Source: Lytechinus variegatus
Taxonomy: Eukaryota; Echinodermata; Echinoidea; Temnopleuroida; Toxopneustidae
Assembly (NCBI RefSeq): GCF_018143015.1
Contig: NC_054752.1
Coordinates: 1,178,001-1,242,000, forward strand
Length of the DNA stretch: 64,000 bases
Direction of reading: 5' to 3'
Made by a program: the position numbers and the translations under genes. Shown one piece after another: positions 28,176 to 39,082 of this stretch (its first letter is position 1; each line of letters starts with the position of its first letter). The notes below the pieces were generated by a model. That model saw nothing but the letters and a program-made list of their open reading frames with translations, ran no database searches and was not told where the DNA came from.

Positions 28176-29009
28176 GTACATTCAACTTTTATAAGTAATG
28201 TTCATCTTTGTCTAATTGAGTTAGATTCACTCAATCAAAGCAAGCTATCGAACCCCAATAAATCAAGTAAATTAAAAGACAGGTTAAAACTACTTTAAAA
28301 AACGAAAAATAATTACAAATTGTAGATTCTACTTAAATGCATTAAGTGTTAATTACTGATTCAGAACTTAAAGTGAATGTTAAAACGGCTGTTTCCGACT
28401 CGTCTTTATACGGCTGCATTAAGGGAAATCATTCTGATTGCGCCATTTAATTGAAAAGATTATCATGATAGCTACAAAATTGTGACACTATAATTTTTGT
28501 CTTTATATTGTCTTAGAATAAACGTACTAACACTTCTTTTTTCGAAATCGTGAACTTTATTTACCAATATTCTTCACTGAATGCATTATAATGGATACAG
28601 CTTGACTGATATGGAAATGGCTTAAAGGCATTGGCTAACATTGATTTGACTTTGATGAAAATCTGAGCTGTGATATGTTACAAAAATGAAGCCCATAAAT
28701 AAAAATCGCGTCCGAAAATCATTACGAAGTGCTCCAAAAACTAACTAAATATAAATTAAGTGACCAAAACACCTTCTTAATTCCAGCACATACACTGCCC
28801 TATGTAATCTATTATTGGCATAATAGAAATTACACAAAATCTTCAATTATAACGTATCAAAATATTTCTTTTGATTTTTTTATTGGTTTCAGAGATAAAA
28901 TAGTTATGCATTATTGTTTCTGCTTTTTTGTGTATCAAATGTCAATGAGAAATACGAAAAATTAATGAAAAGAAATTATTAAGTCAAAGTGTACAATAAC
29001 CTCCCCCCC

Positions 29010-29020
29010 AAAAAAAAAAA
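29010..29020 (-). terminator. RNA polymerase III terminator of tRNA-Met
   Basis: Eleven T residues on the minus strand, starting about 11 bases past the tRNA 3' end. Four or more Ts suffice for Pol III termination. Confidence 0.85.
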
Positions 29021-29031
29021 TTGTTGCAGCC

Positions 29032-29104
29032 TGCCCCGTGTGAGGATCGAACTCACGACCTTCAGATTATGAGACTGACGCGCTACCTACTGCGCTAACG
29101 AGGC
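29032..29104 (-). tRNA. tRNA-Met (CAU), elongator type
   Basis: The minus strand folds into a standard 73-nt cloverleaf. The acceptor arm is GCCTCGT paired with ACGGGGC (one G-U), followed by discriminator A. The D arm is GCGC/GCGC. The anticodon loop is CTCATAA with anticodon CAT. The T arm is GTGAG-TTCGATC-CTCAC. The A box (TTAGCGCAGTAGG) and B box (GGTCGTGAGTTCGATCC) are intact, there is no intron, and CCA is not encoded. Elongator rather than initiator is inferred from the GCC...GGC acceptor and the TTC T-loop. It stands alone between repeats. Confidence 0.95.
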
Positions 29105-30214
29105 TGCCATTTCTCAGGGGTATTTCAAGGTTGAAATTCCTTTGGGTTATTGCGCATGCGCATTTCAGTTTACCAACGTAGTTTTATCTTCACAACGAAA
29201 TTATCAATATATGGGACTAGTCACCAGCGCACGCAGCTTTTTTTTTCGTACTTGAAAAGGCAATACCTCATTGTGCGCATGTGCATTGATTGTCGGTATT
29301 CCCAAAGATACTACAAGGGGAAGATCGGACACTTTGACGATTTTTTTTTTAAACGCTCGATATTGGAAACACATGAGTATTACAGACCCCCATTCACTCA
29401 CGTGTTATCATAGCTCATCAAAAAATCATTAAAAATAAATCATTCGATAGATTTTGCTTTAATTCACTGACATTAGTCACAATTAACAGTACATTAAGAA
29501 TTGATATGTTAATCAGGTACTTGCCCAGTTCAATCAAAAGTTAAATGGCCTGAAATAAGACTAACCATAATTTCGGCCAGTTCATTAATTGCCAGAAACC
29601 AGAACTGCATTGTTGGTAATAATAATTAAAATGAAATAGAAAACTGCCGTCTAGCCTCCCCAAACGCCTTAATTATGAAAGAGTATGAACATAGCATTAT
29701 CTCTATCGTTTTTTCTTTTGATATACAAACATTTTGATCTATTCCTAAGAGATACATCTCTATTACTATGAAATACCCACAAAATGCTTTGCTCTTTCTA
29801 ATGGTGATAGAAACTTTTCATCCAATTGAAAATCTGCATTACATACCTTCCTATAGACAGGATACTTGACAGCTGTGATAAAAAAGGCAGTTTATTGATG
29901 AAATATATACAAAAGTAGGCCTACTAATATGTGACATCTTTTTTTCGCATTGCCAACTTGGAGGTCCTTGAAGGTTCTCCTAACTGAGTTACTTTTTTAG
30001 CCATAATTGATTCAACTGGGCCAGTAAAAATCAACTAGAAAAAAATTCCGTCATAATGTTTACCAGTTCAAGCAAAACCATTAAACCTCTTTTCATAAAA
30101 CTTGCATGTGAATACACTGAAATAATATGATTTTTTTTTACTGGTTTCCATTATATTTTTACTTGGCCAGTTGATTTTCAACTGGACCAGTCACATTAAT
30201 GAACTAAACATCAA

Positions 30215-30492
30215 GGCCGGTATTCTCAAAGGAGGTTTAGTTAGCCCGGGTTGAAATTTAAACCATGGACTAATAAGCCCGGGTTATTTATCAACGGTGG
30301 ACTAACTAAACCATGGTTTAAATTTTAGTCCATGGACTAATTTTTTTAAACCACCCATGAGAGCTGACTAAAATTGATGACGTAAAACGACGCGTTTAGA
30401 CCACGGACTTACTTAACCTCCGACTAAATCACCTTTGAGAATACCAAATTTAAGTCCATGGACTAACTAAACCTCCTTTGAGAATACCGGCC
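30215..30492. mobile_element. Short TIR element (GGCCGGTATTCTCAAAGG)
   Basis: Left end GGCCGGTATTCTCAAAGGAG, right end its complement (CCTTTGAGAATACCGGCC), about 30 bp and nearly perfect. The interior is packed with GTCCATGGAC and TTTAAACCATGG palindromic pieces, so the whole 278-bp unit can fold into branched hairpins. Confidence 0.85.
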
Positions 30493-30649
30493 CAAAAGTT
30501 CCTCCTAAAGAATCCCATCAAATCTGCCAGTGTAAGCATGGAATATATAGAGTTGTTATAAGAATCATATTCTCGAGATATTAGAGATATCCGTCACGGT
30601 GTCTATTATATAGGCTGAATGAGCACATATACAGCACAAAGAGACTACA

Positions 30650-30800
30650 GGAGCCACAGAACGGTTTTCAAAGTGGGGAGGGGCTGACAATGCAAAAAAA
30701 TCATAATCATAATATGGTCATTACGTTTTGTACACGGTTTTTGAAAAAAGGTGGTGTTCACATGGACCTATAGGTCCATATGGTGCTCAAAGTGTTCGAT
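30650..30800. repeat. Dispersed repeat, copy also at 55140
   Basis: GAGCCACAGAAC, GGGGCTGACAATGCAAAAA and TTTTGTACACGGTTTTTGAA, matching the copy at 55140-55290 in the same order. No coding. Confidence 0.6.
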
Positions 30801-30822
30801 CATGAGTCTTGTGGCTCTTTAA

Positions 30823-31319
30823 AGGGGAAGTTCACCCTGAAGAAAACTTTGTTGTAAAAATAGCAGAAAAAATAGTAAAAAATATTGGTGAAGGTTTGAG
30901 AAAAATCCGTTAAAGAGTAAGAAAGTTATTAGAGTTCAAAATTTTGGATTTGTGACGTCATAAACGAGCAGCTGCCCCATGTGTTATGTAATATAAAATG
31001 TATGAATTTCAAATTTTGAATGGTTCCTGATGACTTAATTTTGGTTTCTTTTCTTGATCGGGTGTGAAATTATTTGTCTATTGATATACAAAAGTTACAG
31101 TGAAAACTATTTTCAATTTTCTGAGAAAATGACATTTCATTGATTTTTTACCATTCGCTATGTAGGAATGCTGCTCGCATATGACGTCACAAATCAAATA
31201 ATTGAAATTCTAATAACTTTTTAATTATTTGATGAATTTTTCTCAAACCTTCGGCAATATTTTTTATTATTTTTTCTGCTATTTTTACAATAAACTTTTT
31301 GTCAGGGTGAACTTCCCCT
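30823..31319. mobile_element. TTAA-flanked MITE, intact ends (piggyBac-type target)
   Basis: Perfect inverted ends AGGGGAAGTTCACCCTGA, with TTAA at 30819-30822 and 31320-31323. TTAA duplication is the signature of piggyBac-family transposition. The 497-bp interior is AT-rich with two TGACGTCA boxes and an inner inverted symmetry (AAAATAGTAAAAAATATTGG and its rough complement on the right). It has no ORF. Related to the decayed copy at 902. Confidence 0.88.
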
Positions 31320-31661
31320 TTAATTGCTGGGGGTGGCATTCCGTTCTTCTTCCAACATCTGGCCCAGGAGAGCAAAGTTTGGTGTTGGTGTTAATGCGTC
31401 ATGGGAGGAAATCCCATGGGGACGCATACCCCTACCCAAAAAAGTAGGGCAGGGGGGGGGGGACACACTATCATATGTCCCCCTCCTATTTTTGGTCTTT
31501 TATGATGGAAAGAAAAAAATCATTAAAAATCGACTCTTAAAACACTACTTTGGACGAGATGTATACCTTACTTATGGGGTTGATAACCTTTTCCTTTTTT
31601 GTTCATTTTTGTTTTGTTTTGCTCGTCAAATTTTCTAGCCCCTTGGTCCCCTACCCTTGGG

Positions 31662-32846
31662 CAGGCGCGTAGCCAGGGGGGCGGTCACCCCCCAAAAAAG
31701 TCCCCAAAAAGAAAAAAAGAAGGGAAGAGAGGAGAAAAGAAAACGGGAATGGAGGAAAGGGAAGAAAGGTAGCTTTGTGTTTTTTTCTTTTTATTTATTT
31801 TTTTCTCAAAAGAGAAACTCCTGTACTCTTGCTCTAAATTTATAAATGAATTTTGCTTCCGCGCTGCGCGTGTTTAAATGATAATATTGAAGTTTTCCAT
31901 TGTTTCCCCACCCTTTCTCTAACTCTGTTTTTCAACCCTTGCTATATGTGTTTCTTGTCAGTTATAGTTCAAATGTATACATTATGGCATGGAATTTCAT
32001 ACGAAGTTATCTTTTTTTGATTCATCGCGCAACTTCTGGACGGATCGGCTCCGGCGGCCGGGTAAATCTTATAATATCTACCGTCACCTCCATAAAGTCA
32101 ACTTCTCCCGCTTTTCAGCTCATTACTAAACAACCATAATTTGGGGGGCAAACATGTTCCTAATTTAAAAAGAGGAAGGTATCAAATTCGTGTTGTATTA
32201 AATAAAAAAGTACAATATTTATTATCAAATTACAAACTTCATGTCATTTCCCTGCACATTCATCTCATGTCCTGTTTTGCGCACTCAGTTTGAAATTTCG
32301 AATGACACTTAAGATTTTTTTATAAATCAAATTGAAGCGCTTCAGGATAAGTCAAAGAAATTTATAGGCATCCGTTTTTATATAATTTCAATAAATCACA
32401 GAAGTTTCAACTTTTTACGCACTATTTTCCTTGTGATGAAGTTCAATAATCTTAGAAAATCAATTGATTTAGAACAGATGGGGTATTATAGAGATATCTG
32501 TATTTTGATGAAACGTCCGCCCTTTGAAATTTCAGAGTTTCATCGCTCTATTTGCTGAGAGGAATATCTTCCTCCCGGCATATACACTTCTCCTATTTGT
32601 GAGTTATTCACTGTCGCTAAATTTTTTGTAATCATATCCGATCTTTCCAAGGGGAGTATTTAATATATCTTTTAGAATACTCTTTTATCGGAACCCTTTT
32701 CATGGCAATAAAAAATGAAAAAAAAATGAAAAAACGCTGTAGCTTCCGCGCTTCGTGCGGGGTTATGATTATTTTAATTTCCTCCATTGTATTCCTTTTT
32801 TATGCGTTCGTTCACAATCACTTTTGAAAAACTGGCTACGCGGCTG
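31662..32846. mobile_element. hAT-like element with CAGGCGCGTAGCC ends
   Basis: Left end CAGGCGCGTAGCCAGGGGGG; right end GGCTACGCGGCTG in inverted orientation. The flanking octamers CCCTTGGG and CCTATGGG match at 6 of 8 positions, fitting an old 8-bp duplication. The interior has TTTTGCTTCCGCGCTGCGCG and GCTTCCGCGCTTCGTGCGGG and no transposase ORF. Confidence 0.7.
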
Positions 32847-33369
32847 CCTATGGGGAGAGATTTCCGCCCTTGTAATCACATTGGAAATGAACTGCATTTA
32901 AATCATTGGCTTGCGAATTTGAATTTGATTTGTGATTCTTAAGCCTTGAAAACAAGCCTTACTGTAACTTACATTACAACTCATTTTTGCCGTTTTTGAA
33001 AAAAATCTTTATTTTTGTTCATGCTGTGCTCATTCAGCGGTTAAGTCATGGATGTCGCTAATTTTCGAAAAACCAACCCTATAGCTATTATGCCTATCCC
33101 AAGCTTGGTTTCAACTTGAATGATTTGCATACTGGAAGATTTGATGTGGTTCTTTAGGGGGAACTTACTTTTGATGTTGTGTTTTAAAGCAGATTAGACC
33201 AAGTGATATTAGACCTACTGTCAGTAAACCCTCTCATATAGCCATGTGCGACGGTTTTGCCTACTCAACGCTGGGCGCCCTTCCCATAAGCGACCACAGA
33301 GATACGATCTTACGTATACGTAAGCTCCCGAAGGGAGCTAGAGAGGTAACTCTTTTCGCGCGTTTTTAT

Positions 33370-33559
33370 TTCCCATAGGTTTTGTACACAGCCAATATGG
33401 CTGCCGGCGGACAATTTGAAGGGTGATTTTGGAGGGTCAATGTTTTATTCATAAGAATGACGTCAAATTACGCAAAATGCACTTCTATGATTGGCTAAGA
33501 CGCTAATGTTTTATTCATATATTATGAATTAAACACGTTTTTTCCTTCCCACAATTCCC
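33370..33559 (+). promoter_or_regulatory. Candidate promoter with CCAAT, YY1-like and CRE-like motifs
   Basis: CCAATATGGCTGCCGGCGG near 33392 contains a CCAAT box overlapping a YY1-like ATGGCTGCC. AATGACGTCAAATTACG near 33458 contains a CRE-like TGACGTCA. A noncoding exon with a GTAAGT donor follows. Evidence is motif-only, and TGACGTCA also occurs in MITEs of this window. Confidence 0.35.
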
Positions 33560-33749
33560 TACGAGATCTGTGCGAAGTGTTATTCTTTCGGACTCCGCGA
33601 ATTTCCAGTTTCTACAACGAAATAGCTCGACTAATCATCTGTTTATAGAATTGATGTTCGAAATCGTGATTTCTGAGTGAACTTCATTGGAGCAGAAAAT
33701 CTTGGAGGGAACATCAATATTAATTTAATGACATTCCATAAGAATAAAA
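33560..33749 (+). other. Candidate 5' noncoding exon
   Basis: Ends in AATAAAA|GTAAGTTAAG, a strong donor, and precedes a good acceptor at 34738. No long ORF crosses the junction. The 5' edge is arbitrary. Confidence 0.3.
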
Positions 33750-34142
33750 GTAAGTTAAGTTCATTTTCATGTTTTGATCTCACTTGCAATGGTGATGTGT
33801 TTGCCGGGGTTCGGGGCCCATCCCGTATTACTTTACTACGTAAACCTCCATTTCCATACACTCCCATTTCTTTTGCCTGACTTCCAAATAAATCATCTGT
33901 CAGTGAGTTTCTAAAAAATAGGCCTAACTTACCATTTGTCGTAGATCTAGACCTTCATCGGAATGCTTCATGTAGGCAAAAAGTAAACCTGTATTTCAGT
34001 TTTATTGTCAATTATCAGGGGTAGATGTGGACTTGTTTCCGACCTCCTGTACGACAAACTGTCGATTTTGGTCAGAGCGAGATCCGGCCTTGATACCGCC
34101 GGTGCTAGCCGGCTAACGAGATTGTCGATGTAGTCATGGGGT

Positions 34143-34224
34143 ATGAAAATAGCGGGGACGGACTAGGCCCAAACTTCAAGCTTGAAAGTTGAAGTTTAGG
34201 CCTAGTCCGTCCACGCTATTTCAT
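34143..34224. repeat. Perfect-style hairpin, 36-bp arms
   Basis: GGACGGACTAGGCCCAAACT on the left pairs with AGTTTAGGCCTAGTCCGTCC on the right, with about three mismatches over 36 bp and a loop of about 10 bases (AAGCTTGAAAG). No flanking duplication was identified. Confidence 0.8.
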
Positions 34225-34797
34225 CATCATATGAATAAGTATAATTCTCAGCAGCTTCTTTTATTCAGAAACTTTTTACTTCAGAGTAATCATGAATGAA
34301 ATCCAATTGATTTAGTGTTAGATTTGAATGAAATGACTCGGACATAAATCAAGTTTCTATTTGAACAGATTGCCCTGGGCCTGGCCTGGGGTGGTATTCT
34401 GAAAACGTTCTTAGTGTTTCCTTCATTCAAATGTGATGTGATTCTCTAGTTATATACAGGACCATCATAGACCAGGTCCTGATTCAGCTATACAGCAGGA
34501 GCCATATGTGGTTGGAATCATTTTACTTTAATAAACAGTCGGGTACCTGGTATGCGTATGCCTCTCTATGAAACTTTATGATAGAGAGAAAATGAAGTTT
34601 TTGGACCAGATAATTTAGTTTGGAATATTCATAGGCCAATGATATGGGCAGCTGGATTTTTTTAAAAATATTGTTTAAGAAGAGTAGTTTCATTTATCTC
34701 CTCTAATACTTTCAAACTGTAAAAAATGTTTATTGCAGATCAATAGGACCAAGTTCTTAGCAGTTCACACCCAGTCAGAGGGACAAAATTGAGAACC

Positions 34798-35412
34798 ATG
34801 CAGATCAGCAAGTGTGAGTCACACTCTAATGAGGAACATGAGATTGGAAAATTGCAAGGTATGCTTGTTGTTATAATAATAATAATACAGGCTGTATCTA
34901 AGCTCATCATCCCCACCCCCAAAGTAGTCTAATTAAATAAATATTACCTCTTGGGGGGTATGGCCAATTGAGTTGAATCAAGATAAGATTTAACGTAAAA
35001 TTAAAGCTCCATTGATAGTTAATATTTGCTTGAATTCAGATTCACCAGTATTTCCATTTTCACCGACCATACCTTCTGTCTATGTACATAAAAACCATGA
35101 TATTAACAGTTATCATCTGATAAACATTTGAATTTGCACTCTTTATTATCAAAACATACTGTAAATAGTTATATTGATATATCAATTTATCTGGATGTAG
35201 GACAAAAGTATTAAATAGAGTTTAAATCTTAATAAAAGTGGACTAGATGAGTAAGAATAATTTACATCAGCAGCTCATTTTGTTCTTTCTCTATTTTTTA
35301 CAATGCAGGTTTCCCACTGCCCAAGCTGTTTAAGTACTGGTACCACAACAAGTACCAAGATGAAAGAAATATGAAGGCCAAGTTAATAAGTAGTTACTTC
35401 AAATTAATTTGA
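34798..35412 (+). CDS. Candidate small spliced ORF, 54 aa, function unknown
   Basis: Exon 34739-34858 follows TTTATTGCAG and ends at AAG|GTATGC. Exon 35309 onward follows TTTTTTACAATGCAG. Joining them in phase 1 gives 54 codons to TGA at 35410. An in-frame TAG at 34744 means translation must start at the ATG at 34798. The peptide begins MQISKCESHSNEEHEI and then has LPKLFKYWYHNKYQDERNMK, aromatic and basic, with no signal peptide or membrane segment. AATAAA at 35690 could end the transcript. It matches no family I recognise. It could be a short protein, the start of a longer isoform, or a spliced noncoding RNA. Confidence 0.35.
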
Positions 35413-35761
35413 ATAGATATCAACAAAGCATTGAATGTTCTTTAAACTGCATATCTGTAGAAAAGAGTGCAGTACAAGTTCAGATTCATCAGCGGGCAAT
35501 CAAGACATTAAAGTACATGTATACAAAATTTCACACAAAATACAAGTAAGAAATATTTTTTTCCAATGGGCAAATGTATCACCCTTTATTAATATTAATA
35601 CTTCTACTAGTTCTTAAAGTTTTCGTGAAATTAAATGTAATTTCCAGTTTAAAGGCCTATTGTATATAAGACAAAAATTTATATTTTGAAATAAAAATCA
35701 TGCGTAGATAAATGTTAATAAAGGTGATCAGAGGATTAAGAAATAATTTCAGTATCATTCC

Positions 35762-35915
35762 TGGACCTTATTTCATAAACAAGTTATTACTATTGTAATC
35801 TTGTCACTATGACAATTACCATGGTAACAGGGCTGAGCAAGAAATCAAGGTCTTTATGGTAGCTGCAATGGGCTTGGACAAAGTTACCACAATTGCAAGT
35901 CTTCATATAATGGCT
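35762..35915. mobile_element. Decayed hairpin MITE (second copy)
   Basis: Same order as 16294-16456: TTTCATAAACAAG, CAATTACCATGGTAACAGGG, CAAGG then GGTAGCTGCAATGG and CACAATTGCAAGTC. The arms have diverged more than in the first copy. Confidence 0.65.
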
Positions 35916-37227
35916 TAATAATTATGTAGGGATATTAAATTGCATTTATTGTTATCTCACTTTTTAAAAAGTTTTGACATGAATTACCTCTGCAAAAATA
36001 TATGAATAGACTATATTTTTAAAAATAGATTGAATTCTAGCTACAGTGACAGTAGACAATATCAAATTTTGTGAATGATTCACTAATGTATTGACTGGGA
36101 AAGGCACTCTTTAGGGAGATTCTGCCATTCTGGAATTATCCCCCCCCCCCCTTGCTGTGCTCTCACATTAGTAGAATATTTCTAGTCAGCAAATTTGGAA
36201 GGAATTTACCTCTTTTTCTTTTTTGTGACAAACTTTTGTGGAAAGAATAAACAGAATATCACAGATTTTTATGCTCTTTTTATGAAATCCTGGATGCATC
36301 CCTCATTTGGCTCATTGACATCGTTTGAATGAAATTTTAATAAAAATTGTATATTTTGACTTAAGTGTAGAAAAATGTACTCAATCCTTTATTTTTTAAT
36401 CTAATTTAATACTTATAGACTCTAATTATCATGTTATTTTCAATGTTTTAGAAAATGGATTTCTTAATAAACATGTTAATTTTGAATTAAATTATCTGAT
36501 CTTGGTCATTTTCATTTATTAATCACCAGTTTGTGATGATATATTGCTACCAATTTTTTTTATGCACAAATGGACAAGATTTTGCACTCTGTACTCAAAT
36601 GTAATGATACTACTGTGAAATCATGAGAGCAAACAGCAGTCAAAATATTCTTCAAGAGAAATAAGGATAAGAGTGGGAAAGAAAGTAAAATGACAGGGGA
36701 ATTGTTTGCCTTTATGCATATATTTGTGTGTGTCAGTTTCTGAGAGAGAGAGAAGAGGCAGGAAATGGGGGATAGAGAAAGTTGTTTGTTTTGGAAGAAG
36801 CAATCATAAGACCTTACTGTTCATCATGGGTATACGGGGGAGGGGAATTATTTCTACAAAATGTGGAACCTGTATATTTAATGTATTTTTTTCCATATAA
36901 AAATTATACCAGATTCATTTCCAGTTGAAAATAAATATCCTATAGCCTACGATCAGTTTGCTCTCTTGCCTAGATAATTTTGAGAATCCCCCTAAAATAT
37001 TGTACCTAGGTCATGGTTATTGATAAATGAAAGTGACATAAAAGTCGCCATTTAAAATTAAGTGCTCCCGACTGCTATTTATAATAGGACCTATATTGGA
37101 GACTACAATAATTATGAAAAAGAATTTGATTTGTTCTTATATTTTTGTTCAAATAATGAAATAAAGGTTCATTTAGTTTTCTGCAATTCAAAATAAACAG
37201 AAAAGATAAAAATATAAATGAAGAGTT

Positions 37228-38020
37228 TAGTTGCAAAAGGGGTTATAGGTCAACTTTTTACCATTCCGAGAAAATCCATGTTTTTTATTCTCACTTACTG
37301 CATTACTCTTATGAGAAACTAATTTGTCATGATGTGCTATACCCTATCATGTGAATATAAAATTGGGTATAAAAGAAATCTACCTGTCTTCAATTTTTTT
37401 CTATAGATTCTTTTAAAAAATACCATTGTGGACCTAACCCCTTTTGTAACTAATTTGAAATGAATCCAATCAATTTTGATTAAAAAGGTGATTTTTCTTT
37501 ACCACTTTTATTCACGTTTTCACGTGAATTTCAAATTTTTTTTGTTTTCATTAGAACGACTAAAAACTAAAAATTTGTGAACAATGGACCTAACCCCTTT
37601 TGACAAATGAGCTCTTCAGAATAGTTTGTTTGCAAAAGGGGTTAGGTCCACTCTCCCATATTGCGATATTTTTATGCAAAACTAAATTGCAATATTCTTA
37701 TGCAGAATTATTTTTTTATGACGCCCTACCATGAGAACATAAAATTGGCTATGAAAGAAATCTACCTGTCTTCATATTTTGTAAAATATTCATTTCCAAA
37801 TAAAAATTGTGTGGACCTAACCCCTTTTGCAACAAAACTGAAATGGACCTTAACCCCTTTTGATAAAAAGTTATTTTTCTTGGCCATTTCAGATCACTTT
37901 TTAATGGGAATTTCAACTGTTCTTTGGTATCACATTATAGAGCTACTAAAAATTACATTGAGACAAAAAAGAAATCAAATTTGATGAAAAGTTGACCTAA
38001 CCCCTTTTCCAAGTGAGCTC
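37228..38020. mobile_element. Repeat unit bounded by inverted GCAAAAGGGGTTAGGTC
   Basis: The left end has TTGCAAAAGGGGTTATAGGT and the right end GACCTAACCCCTTTTCCAAG in inverted orientation. Further copies occur inside near 37430, 37580, 37635, 37800 and 37845 in both orientations. Segments such as GAAATCTACCTGTCTTCA repeat at 37376 and 37758, so the element has an internal duplication of about 380 bp. No ORF of note. Confidence 0.7.
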
Positions 38021-39082
38021 TTCAAATAAGGGCTTCAGAAACATAAAGAGATGCCATCGTAATTACATTCAACCATTATTGTCAACCGAGGAACACTTAC
38101 ACGATTTAAGGGGAAAAAAGTTATTATGGCAACATTTTCTTTGGGAACCTCGATCTTCTGTAATATAAATAGTGAAATGTAATTAGAATGAAAATTATAT
38201 GAAACGAGGGCAAATCAAGCTCAATTAAATCCCCTCCCATAAAGTTTCCAGTTATTGCCATAGCAAAGATCCTGGCAACCTGCAGCTAAAATAAATCAAA
38301 GGTGCAGTAATAATCGTGACAGACAAGAACAAATAGATCAATAAAATAAGATTACTTAAGAATGAATGAGTGGCATGATGTTTTACAATCACAGACACCA
38401 ACGACATCAAATCAGGTCGCGCATTATGCTAATTAGTGACCAAATGCTAATTTACATATTTTTACGCTATGCGCGAAGGACGTTTAATGACCACGCCTCC
38501 ATTTCGCTGGTGTACCAAAGCAGTGGCAGTGTCCATAGGCTTGTACATGTAAAATGGGAGCAGTGTGCACTTTTGACCCTCCAAAATTTTCTTCAATTCT
38601 GACCGGATGCAGAAGCGGAGTTTCCACCCCCTGTAAGCGACATTGGCCGTTTCAAAAACTCGCCGAAGTGTTCGGTCTTCCGCTACGTAGTGTCTTTGAT
38701 TCCACGTCGTACCAAAAAAAAAAGCAGGTATAGGTACCGTACGTACACAAGCGCAATCGCAGCTAGCTCAGCGTGCTCAAGTTTGATCTGCGTCCTGCGA
38801 AAATTTTGCGGAGAGAATCAGAGAACTCCTTTTCAAATTCCATATTTATATTCCACGTTCTTCTCAAAGCATAACCGTAAGTATGGCGTGATATCCTGTC
38901 TACTTAGTGCCATTTGTTGAGATGAGATTACTAATTACAACACTTAGCTTGGCTTTTTAGATCTTTTTTTCGTAAGTTGAATCCGATCTTTGCAGAGATG
39001 CCAAGTTCAAAGACCAGCTATGCGTAAGTCAGACTCTGTCGTAACCCAGGGGGCTCCCGGCCGCGTAGCGGTCGGGAGCCCA

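Larger units (their letters stand above)
22592..33360. other. Intergenic region, repeats and one tRNA gene
   Basis: Outside the listed elements no exon with splice sites and coding bias was found. Short ORFs here (for example at 26536-26841 and 27877-28107) have no recognisable motifs and lie in AT-rich or repeat sequence. Confidence 0.6.
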
